In this document: one piece after another, positions 55,817 through 63,429 of the stretch
How positions within the stretch are numbered: position 1 is the first letter of the stretch
Layout of the letters: every line of letters begins with the position of its first letter
Source: Mallotus nudiflorus
Taxonomy: Eukaryota > Streptophyta > Magnoliopsida > Malpighiales > Euphorbiaceae
Assembly (NCBI GenBank): GCA_947683625.1
Contig: CANTUR010002288.1
Coordinates: 62,001 to 126,000, forward strand
Direction of reading: 5' to 3'
DNA: 64,000 nucleotides
Made by a program: the position numbers and the translations under genes
The notes under the pieces: model-generated
Told to the model about the DNA's origin: nothing
Database searches by the model: none
Seen by the model: only the letters and a program-made list of their open reading frames with translations

Positions 55817-58227
55817 GGTTGACCCACGGGGCCCATAATATATCAGATCGAAGCTGACTCAGAGGTCTACAGTGCGGGCTCTAAAGCCCATCTATAGCGA
55901 TTTGTCTTTGGGCCCAAAAACCCATGTTTAGCCCCATGGATTTGATAGAGTGGGCTTGGGCACTTGGGCTTCAAATGGATGTTCGTGGCGGCATCGGTTG
56001 ACCCACGGGGACCATAATATATCAGATCGAAGCTGACTCAGAGGGCTACAGTGCGGGCTCTAAAGCCCATCTATAGCGATTTGTCTTTGGGCCCAAAAAC
56101 CCAAGTTTAGGCCCATGGATTTGATAGAGTGGGCTTGGGCACTTGGGCTTCAAATGGACGTTCGTGGTGGCATCGGTTGACCCACGGGGCCCATAATATA
56201 TCAAATATAAGCTTACTCAGACGGCTATAGTGCGGGCTATAAAGCCCATCTATAACGATTTGTCTTTGGGCCTAAAAACCCATGTGTAGGCCCATGGATT
56301 TGATAGAGTGGGCTTGCGCACTTGTGCTTCAAATGGACGTTCGTGGCGGCATCGGTTGACCCACGGGGCCCATAATATATCAAATCGAAGCTGACTCAGA
56401 GGGCTATAACGGGCCGCTACAAACTATGTCTGTAGCGGGCCGTCCTCGGGCCCAAATTCCTTTGTTTTGGGGCCCGAAAACCACTATTTCGGCCCATGGA
56501 TTTGATTGTGGGCTTGCGCACTTGGGCTTCAAATGGACGTTCGTGGCGGCATCGGTTGACCCACGGGGCCCATAATATATCAGATCGAAGCTGACTCAGA
56601 GGTCTACAGTGCGGGCTCTAAAGCCCATCTATAGCGATTTGTCTTTGGGCCCAAAAACCCATGTTTAGGCCCATGGATTTGATAGAGTGGGCTTGGGCAC
56701 TTGGGCTTCAAATGGATGTTCGTGGCGGCATCGGTTGACCCACGGGGACCATAATATATCAGATCGAAGCTGACTCAGAGGGCTACAGTGCGGGCTCTAA
56801 AGCCCATCTATAGCGATTTGTCTTTGGGCCCAAAAACCCAAGTTTAGGCCCATGGATTTGATAGAGTGGGCTTGGGCACTTGGGCTTCAAATGGACGTTC
56901 GTGGTGGCATCGGTTGACCCACGGGGCCCATAATATATCAAATATAAGCTTACTCAGACGGCTATAGTGCGGGCTATAAAGCCCATCTATAACGATTTGT
57001 CTTTGGGCCTAAAAACCCATGTGTAGGCCCATGGATTTGATAGAGTGGGCTTGCGCACTTGGGCTTCAAATGGACGTTCGTGGCGGCATCGGTTGACCCA
57101 CGGGGCCCATAATATATCAAATCGAAGCTGACTCAGAGGGCTATAACGGGCTGCTACAAACTGTGTCTGTAGTGGGGCGTCCTCGGGCCCAAATTCCTTT
57201 GTTTTGGGGCCCGAAAACCACTATTTTGGCCCATGGATTTGATTGTGGGCTTGCGCACTTGGGCTTCAAATGGACGTTCGTGGCGGCATCGGTTGACCCA
57301 CGGGGCCCATAATATATCAGATCGAAGCTGACTCAGAGGTCTACAGTGCGGGCTCTAAAGCCCATCTATAGCGATTTGTCTTTGGGCCCAAAAACCCATG
57401 TTTAGGCCCATGGATTTGATAGAGTGGGCTTGGGCACTTGGGCTTCAAATGGATGTTCGTGGCGGCATCGGTTGACCCACGGGGCCCATAATATATCAGA
57501 TCGAAGCTGACTCAGAGGGCTACAGTGCGGGCTCTAAAGCCCATCTATAGCGATTTGTCTTTGGGCCCAAAAACCCATGTTTAGGCCCATGGATTTGATA
57601 GAGTGGGCTTGGGCACTTGGGCTTCAAATGGACGTTCGTGGTGGCATCGGTTGACCCACGGGGCCCATAATATATCAAATATAAGCTTACTCAGACGGCT
57701 ATAGTGCGGGCTATAAAGCCCATCTATAACGATTTGTCTTTGGGCCTAAAAACCCATGTGTAGGCCCATGGATTTGATAGAGTGGGCTTGCGCACTTGGG
57801 CTTCAAATGGACGTTCGTGGCGGCATCGGTTGACCCACGGGGCCCATAATATATCAAATCGAAGCTGACTCAGAGGGCTATAACGGGCCGCTACAAAATA
57901 CGTCTGTAGCGGGCCGTCCTCGGGCCCAAATTCCTTTGTTTTGGGGCCCGAAAACCACTATTTCGGCCCATGGATTTGATTGTGGGCTTGCGCACTTGGG
58001 CTTCAAATGGACGTTCGTGGCGGCATCGGTTGAACCACGGGGCCCATAATATATCAGATCGAAGCTGACTCAGAGGGCTATAACGGGCCGCTACAAACTG
58101 TCTCTGTAGCGGGCCATCCTCGGGCCCAAATTCCTTTGTTTTGGGGCCCGAAAACCACTATTTCAGCCCATGGATTTGATTGTGGGCTTGCGCACTTGGG
58201 CTTCAAATGGACGTTCGTGGCGGCATC
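55817..58227 (+). repeat. 2411-bp block, copy 1 (ABCD-ABCD-ABCDD')
   Basis: Thirteen monomers. The D loops in order are AACTATGTC (56354), AACTGTGTC with GGGCTGCTAC and a GGGGCG flank (57091), AAATACGTC (57828) and D' with TTGAACCACGG (58028). The first two B monomers both have GGGGACCAT and CCCAAGTTT. Length is exactly 9x179+4x200. Private differences from copy 2 include CTTGTGCTTC at 56321 and AACTGTCTC in the D'. Confidence 0.93.
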
Positions 58228-59702
58228 GGTTGACCCACGGGGCCCATAATATATCAGATCGAAGCTGACTCAGAGGTCTACAGTGCGGGCTCTAAAGCCC
58301 ATCTATAGCGATTTGTCTTTGGGCCCAAAAACCCATGTTTAGGCCCATGGATTTGATAGAGTGGGCTTGGGCACTTGGGCTTCAAATGGATGTTCGTGGC
58401 GGCATCGGTTGACCCACGGGGACCATAATATATCAGATCGAAGCTGACTCAGAGGGCTACAGTGCGGGCTCTAAAGCCCATCTATAGCGATTTGTCTTTG
58501 GGCCCAAAAACCCAAGTTTAGGCCCATGGATTTGATAGAGTGGGCTTGGGCACTTGGGCTTCAAATGGACGTTCGTGGTGGCATCGGTTGACCCACGGGG
58601 CCCATAATATATCAAATATAAGCTTACTCAGACGGCTATAGTGCGGGCTATAAAGCCCATCTATAACGATTTGTCTTTGGGCCTAAAAACCCATGTGTAG
58701 GCCCATGGATTTGATAGAGTGGGCTTGCGCACTTGGGCTTCAAATGGACGTTCGTGGCGGCATCGGTTGACCCACGGGGCCCATAATATATCAAATCGAA
58801 GCTGACTCAGAGGGCTATAACGGGCCGCTACAAACTATGTCTGTAGCGGGCCGTCCTCGGGCCCAAATTCCTTTGTTTTGGGGCCCGAAAACCACTATTT
58901 CGGCCCATGGATTTGATTGTGGGCTTGCGCACTTGGGCTTCAAATGGACGTTCGTGGCGGCATCGGTTGACCCACGGGGCCCATAATATGTCAGATCGAA
59001 GCTGACTCAGAGGTCTACAGTGCGGGCTCTAAAGCCCATCTATAGCGATTTGTCTTTGGGCCCAAAAACCCATGTTTAGGCCCATGGATTTGATAGAGTG
59101 GGCTTGGGCACTTGGGCTTCAAATGGATGTTCGTGGCGGCATCGGTTGACCCACGGGGACCATAATATATCAGATCGAAGCTGACTCAGAGGGCTACAGT
59201 GCGGGCTCTAAAGCCCATCTATAGCGATTTGTCTTTGGGCCCAAAAACCCAAGTTTAGGCCCATGGATTTGATAGAGTGGGCTTGGGCACTTGGGCTTCA
59301 AATGGACGTTCGTGGTGGCATCGGTTGACCCACGGGGCCCATAATATATCAAATATAAGCTTACTCAGACGGCTATAGTGCGGGCTATAAAGCCCATCTA
59401 TAACGATTTGTCTTTGGGCCTAAAAACCCATGTGTAGGCCCATGGATTTGATAGAGTGGGCTTGCGCACTTGGGCTTCAAATGGACGTTCGTGGCGGCAT
59501 CGGTTGACCCACGGGGCCCATAATATATCAAATCGAAGCTGACTCAGAGGGCTATAACGGGCTGCTACAAACTGTGTCTGTAGCGGGGCGTCCTCGGGGC
59601 CCAAATTCCTTTGTTTTGGGGCCCGAAAACCACTATTTCGGCCCATGGATTTGATTGTGGGCTTGCGCACTTGGGCTTCAAATGGACGTTCGTGGCGGCA
59701 TC

Positions 59703-59881
59703 GGTTGACCCACGGGGCCCATAATATATCAGATCGAAGCTGACTCAGAGGTCTACAGTGCGGGCTCTAAAGCCCATCTATAGCGATTTGTCTTTGGGCC
59801 CAAAAACCCATGTTTAGGCCCATGGATTTGATAGAGTGGGCTTGGGCACTTGGGCTTCAAATGGATGTTCGTGGCGGCATC
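59703..59881 (+). repeat. Monomer type A (179 bp), reference copy
   Basis: Diagnostic features of A are CAGATCGAAG near the start, GAGGTCTACAGTGCGGG, TTTGGGCCCAAAAACCCATG, GGGCTTGGGCAC and the ending GATGTTCGTGGCGGCATC. The T in GAGGTCTAC and the GATG ending separate A from B. A is absent from the B-C-D units described below, so it is the monomer most often lost from the HOR. Confidence 0.93.
59762..59804 (+). other. A/B-monomer dyads: GGGCT-CTAA-AGCCC and a 12-bp palindrome
   Basis: In A, GGGCT (59762-59766) and AGCCC (59771-59775) form a 5-bp stem with loop CTAA. Further on, TTTGGGCCCAAA (59793-59804) is a perfect 12-bp palindrome centred on an ApaI site. B carries both. In C the palindrome is broken to TTTGGGCCTAAA; in D its place is taken by the larger hairpin 2. 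Confidence 0.75.
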
Positions 59882-60060
59882 GGTTGACCCACGGGGCCCA
59901 TAATATATCAGATCGAAGCTGACTCAGAGGGCTACAGTGCGGGCTCTAAAGCCCATCTATAGCGATTTGTCTTTGGGCCCAAAAACCCATGTTTAGGCCC
60001 ATGGATTTGATAGAGTGGGCTTGGGCACTTGGGCTTCAAATGGACGTTCGTGGTGGCATC
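59882..60060 (+). repeat. Monomer type B (179 bp), reference copy
   Basis: B is nearly identical to A but has GAGGGCTACAG and ends GACGTTCGTGGTGGCATC. Useful sub-variants seen elsewhere are CCCAAGTTT instead of CCCATGTTT (mostly after 33 kb), GGGGACCAT at the start (five copies between 49.3 and 59.2 kb), TTTAAGCCC (42.4, 44.4, 52.6, 54.1 kb), GCTAACTC (18.6, 23.0, 27.5, 31.2 kb) and CATCTTTAGCG (21.6, 26.1, 29.7, 37.2, 45.7 kb). These link neighbouring HORs into larger repeated blocks. Confidence 0.93.
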
Positions 60061-60239
60061 GGTTGACCCACGGGGCCCATAATATATCAAATATAAGCTT
60101 ACTCAGACGGCTATAGTGCGGGCTATAAAGCCCATCTATAACGATTTGTCTTTGGGCCTAAAAACCCATGTGTAGGCCCATGGATTTGATAGAGTGGGCT
60201 TGCGCACTTGGGCTTCAAATGGACGTTCGTGGCGGCATC
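60061..60239 (+). repeat. Monomer type C (179 bp), reference copy
   Basis: C is recognised by CAAATATAAGCTTACTCAGA, CTATAGTGCGGGCTATAAAG, TCTATAACG, GGGCCTAAAAACCCATGTG and GGGCTTGCGCAC. It normally carries the only HindIII site (AAGCTT) of the HOR, so that enzyme should cut the array to a 737-bp ladder. Its 3' half matches D (GCGCAC), while its 5' half is more like A and B. Confidence 0.93.
60095..60133 (+). other. C-monomer HindIII site and TATAAA-containing short dyad
   Basis: AAGCTT lies at 60095-60100. GGGCT (60120-60124) and AGCCC (60129-60133) form a 5-bp stem around ATAA, placing the TATA-box-like hexamer TATAAA at 60124-60129. It recurs once per HOR. There is no open transcription unit downstream, so a promoter role is only a possibility. 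Confidence 0.4.
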
Positions 60240-60300
60240 GGTTGACCCACGGGGCCCATAATATATCAAATCGAAGCTGACTCAGAGGGCTATAACGGGC

Positions 60301-60323
60301 CGCTACAAAATACGTCTGTAGCG
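60301..60323 (+). other. D-monomer hairpin 1 with hypervariable loop
   Basis: CGCTACA (60301-60307) and TGTAGCG (60317-60323) form a perfect 7-bp inverted repeat around a 9-nt loop. Flanking GGCC on the left and GGGCC on the right can extend it with one bulged base. In D monomers with loop AACTACATT the next base T extends pairing to nine pairs with a 5-nt loop. The arms are nearly constant across the 93 D copies while the loop changes repeatedly. Whether it folds in cells is unknown. Confidence 0.8.
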
Positions 60324-60331
60324 GGCCGTCC

Positions 60332-60363
60332 TCGGGCCCAAATTCCTTTGTTTTGGGGCCCGA
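60332..60363 (+). other. D-monomer hairpin 2 (8-bp GC-rich inverted repeat)
   Basis: TCGGGCCC (60332-60339) and GGGCCCGA (60356-60363) are perfectly complementary, with a 16-nt spacer whose AAA and TTTT edges could add further pairs past a bulge. The right arm is shared with hairpin 3, so the two structures cannot form together. Confidence 0.8.
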
Positions 60364-60378
60364 AAACCACTATTTCGG
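60360..60378 (+). other. D-monomer hairpin 3, competing with hairpin 2
   Basis: CCGAAA (60360-60365) pairs with TTTCGG (60373-60378) across a 7-nt loop. Upstream GGGC and downstream CCC can extend the stem past one bulged C. Bases 60360-60363 also belong to hairpin 2. Nearly all D monomers keep both options; one exception is 57091-57290, where the right arm reads TTTTGG. Confidence 0.78.
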
Positions 60379-60439
60379 CCCATGGATTTGATTGTGGGCT
60401 TGCGCACTTGGGCTTCAAATGGACGTTCGTGGCGGCATC

Positions 60440-60639
60440 GGTTGAACCACGGGGCCCATAATATATCAGATCGAAGCTGACTCAGAGGGCTATAACGGGC
60501 CGCTACAAACTGTGTCTGTAGCGGGCCGTCCTCGGGCCCAAATTCCTTTGTTTTGGGGCCCGAAAACCACTATTTCGGCCCATGGATTTGATTGTGGGCT
60601 TGCGCACTTGGGCTTCAAATGGACGTTCGTGGCGGCATC
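60440..60639 (+). repeat. Monomer subtype D' (200 bp), second member of a D-D dimer
   Basis: D' is a D monomer placed directly after another D. It has loop AACTGTGTC and here begins TTGAACCACGG with CAGATCGAAG, an A/B-like start. Five of the eight D' copies have this A/B-like CAGATCG start (37636, 40793, 50594, 58028, 60440). The other three (52091, 53585, 61935) start TTGACCAACGG with CAAATCG. The A/B-like head joined to a D body suggests D' arose by misaligned exchange between a D and an A or B. Confidence 0.88.
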
Positions 60640-61376
60640 GGTTGACCCACGGGGCCCATAATATATCAGATCGAAGCTGACTCAGAGGTCTACAGTGCGG
60701 GCTCTAAAGCCCATCTATAGCGATTTGTCTTTGGGCCCAAAAACCCATGTTTAGGCCCATGGATTTGATAGAGTGGGCTTGGGCACTTGGGCTTCAAATG
60801 GATGTTCGTGGCGGCATCGGTTGACCCACGGGGCCCATAATATATCAGATCGAAGCTGACTCAGAGGGCTACAGTGCGGGCTCTAAAGCCCATCTATAGC
60901 GATTTGTCTTTGGGCCCAAAAACCCAAGTTTAGGCCCATGGATTTGATAGAGTGGGCTTGGGCACTTGGGCTTCAAATGGACGTTCGTGGTGGCATCGGT
61001 TGACCCACGGGGCCCATAATATATCAAATATAAGCTTACTCAGACGGCTATAGTGCGGGCTATAAAGCCCATCTATAACGATTTGTCTTTGGGCCTAAAA
61101 ACCCATGTGTAGGCCCATGGATTTGATAGAGTGGGCTTGCGCACTTGGGCTTCAAATGGACGTTCGTGGCGGCATCGGTTGACCCACGGGGCCCATAATA
61201 TATCAAATCGAAGCTGACTCAGAGGGCTATAACGGGCCGCTACAAACTATGTCTGTAGCGGGCCGTCCTCGGGCCCAAATTCCTTTGTTTTGGGGCCCGA
61301 AAACCACTATTTCGGCCCATGGATTTGATTGTGGGCTTGCGCACTTGGGCTTCAAATGGACGTTCGTGGCGGCATC

Positions 61377-62134
61377 GGTTGACCCACGGGGCCCATAATA
61401 TATCAGATCGAAGCTGACTCAGAGGGCTACAGTGCGGGCTCTAAAGCCCATCTATAGCGATTTGTCTTTGGGCCCAAAAACCCATGTTTAGGCCCATGGA
61501 TTTGATAGAGTGGGCTTGGGCACTTGGGCTTCAAATGGACGTTCGTGGTGGCATCGGTTGACCCACGGGGCCCATAATATATCAAATATAAGCTTACTCA
61601 GACGGCTATAGTGCGGGCTATAAAGCCCATCTATAACGATTTGTCTTTGGGCCTAAAAACCCATGTGTAGGCCCATGGATTTGATAGAGTGGGCTTGCGC
61701 ACTTGGGCTTCAAATGGACGTTCGTGGCGGCATCGGTTGACCCACGGGGCCCATAATATATCAAATCGAAGCTGACTCAGAGGGCTATAACGGTCCGCTA
61801 CAAAATACGTCTGTAGCGGGCCGTCCTTGGGCCCAAATTCCTTTGTTTTGGGGCCCGAAAACCACTATTTCGGCCCATGGATTTGATTGTGGGCTTGCGC
61901 ACTTGGGCTTCAAATGGACGTTCGTGGCGGCATCGGTTGACCAACGGGGCCCATAATATATCAAATCGAAGCTGACTCAGAGGGCTATAACGGGCCGCTA
62001 CAAACTGTGTCTGTAGCGGGCCGTCCTCGGGCCCAAATTCCTTTGTTTTGGGGCCCGAAAACCACTATTTCGGCCCATGGATTTGATTGTGGGCTTGCGC
62101 ACTTGGGCTTCAAATGGACGTTCGTGGCGGCATC
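61377..62134 (+). repeat. HOR variant B-C-D-D', dispersed relative of the 1.49-kb block
   Basis: B 61377, C 61556, D 61735 (ACGGTCCGC, CCGTCCTTGGG) and D' 61935 (TTGACCAACGG) match the first half of the blocks at 51536 and 53027, about 8-10 kb away. The following A-B-C-D differs (D at 62672 has GGGGCCTATAATAT and loop AACTACGTC), so only this half was copied or retained. Confidence 0.9.
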
Positions 62135-62871
62135 GGTTGACCCACGGGGCCCATAATATATCAGATCGAAGCTGACTCAGAGGTCTACAGTGCGGGCTCT
62201 AAAGCCCATCTATAGCGATTTGTCTTTGGGCCCAAAAACCCATGTTTAGGCCCATGGATTTGATAGAGTGGGCTTGGGCACTTGGGCTTCAAATGGATGT
62301 TCGTGGCGGCATCGGTTGACCCACGGGGCCCATAATATATCAGATCGAAGCTGACTCAGAGGGCTACAGTGCGGGCTCTAAAGCCCATCTATAGCGATTT
62401 GTCTTTGGGCCCAAAAACCCAAGTTTAGGCCCATGGATTTGATAGAGTGGGCTTGGGCACTTGGGCTTCAAATGGACGTTCGTGGTGGCATCGGTTGACC
62501 CACGGGGCCCATAATATATCAAATATAAGCTTACTCAGACGGCTATAGTGCGGGCTATAAAGCCCATCTATAACGATTTGTCTTTGGGCCTAAAAACCCA
62601 TGTGTAGGCCCATGGATTTGATAGAGTGGGCTTGCGCACTTGGGCTTCAAATGGACGTTCGTGGCGGCATCGGTTGACCCACGGGGCCTATAATATATCA
62701 AATCGAAGCTGACTCAGAGGGCTATAACGGGCCACTACAAACTACGTCTGTAGCGGGCCGTCCTCGGGCCCAAATTCCTTTGTTTTGGGGCCCAAAAACC
62801 ACTATTTCGGCCCATGGATTTGATTGTGGGCTTGCGCACTTGGGCTTCAAATGGACGTTCGTGGCGGCATC

Positions 62872-63429
62872 GGTTGACCCACGGGGCCCATAATATATCA
62901 GATCGAAGCTGACTCAGAGGTCTACAGTGCGGGCTCTAAAGCCCATCTATAGCGATTTGTCTTTGGGCCCAAAAACCCATGTTTAGGCCCATGGATTTGA
63001 TAGAGTGGGCTTGGGCACTTGGGCTTCAAATGGACGTTCGTGGTGGCATCGGTTGACCCACGGGGCCCATAATATATCAAATATAAGCTTACTCAGACGG
63101 CTATAGTGCGGGCTATAAAGCCCATCTATAACGATTTGTCTTTGGGCCTAAAAACCCATGTGTAGGCCCATGGATTTGATAGAGTGGGCTTGCGCACTTG
63201 GGCTTCAAATGGACGTTCGTGGCGGCATCGGTTGACCCACGGGGCCCATAATATATCAAATCGAAGCTGACTCAGAGGGCTATAACGGGCCGCTACAAAC
63301 AACATTTGTAGCGGGCCGTCCTCGGGCCCAAATTCCTTTGTTTTGGGGCCCGAAAACCACTATTTCGGCCCATGGATTTGATTGTGGGCTTGCGCACTTG
63401 GGCTTCAAATGGACGTTCGTGGCGGCATC
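62872..63429 (+). repeat. Three-monomer HOR A/B-C-D
   Basis: The monomer 62872-63050 begins with the A marker GAGGTCTACAG and ends with the B marker GACGTTCGTGGTGGCATC, so A and B have fused into one unit. C 63051-63229 and D 63230-63429 (loop AACAACATT, found only here) follow. Confidence 0.9.

Larger units (their letters stand above)
59703..60439 (+). repeat. Type-specimen HOR (A-B-C-D, 737 bp)
   Basis: This is a clean canonical copy: A 59703-59881, B 59882-60060, C 60061-60239, D 60240-60439, with lengths 179+179+179+200. It lies in the stretch of the window with fewest indels, so it is the best reference for the family. A, B and C are close relatives, while D differs strongly in its central third. 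It is followed directly by a D' monomer, so the local unit is the five-monomer form A-B-C-D-D'. Confidence 0.95.
60240..60439 (+). repeat. Monomer type D (200 bp), reference copy
   Basis: The ends of D match the other types, but the middle is different: CTATAACGGGCCGCTACA, a variable 9-nt loop, TGTAGCGGGCCGTCCTCGGG, AATTCCTTTGTTTTGGGGCC and CCACTATTTCGGCCCATGG, followed by GATTGTGGGC instead of GATAGAGTGGGC. The extra 21 bp looks like an internal duplication of a GGGCCC-plus-A-tract element (GGGCCCAAA, then GGGCCCGAAAA); that origin is inference. This copy has the AAATACGTC loop allele, which always precedes D' in D-D' dimers. Confidence 0.93.
58228..60639 (+). repeat. 2411-bp block, copy 2
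   Basis: Same thirteen-monomer order with D starts 58765, 59502, 60240 and 60440, each 2411-2412 bp from its partner in copy 1. GGGGACCAT/CCCAAGTTT B monomers, the GGGCTGCTAC D and the TTGAACCACGG D' all recur. I noticed about eight base differences between the copies by eye, which implies a very recent duplication. The D at 61177 still matches in phase, so similarity may extend slightly further. Confidence 0.93.
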
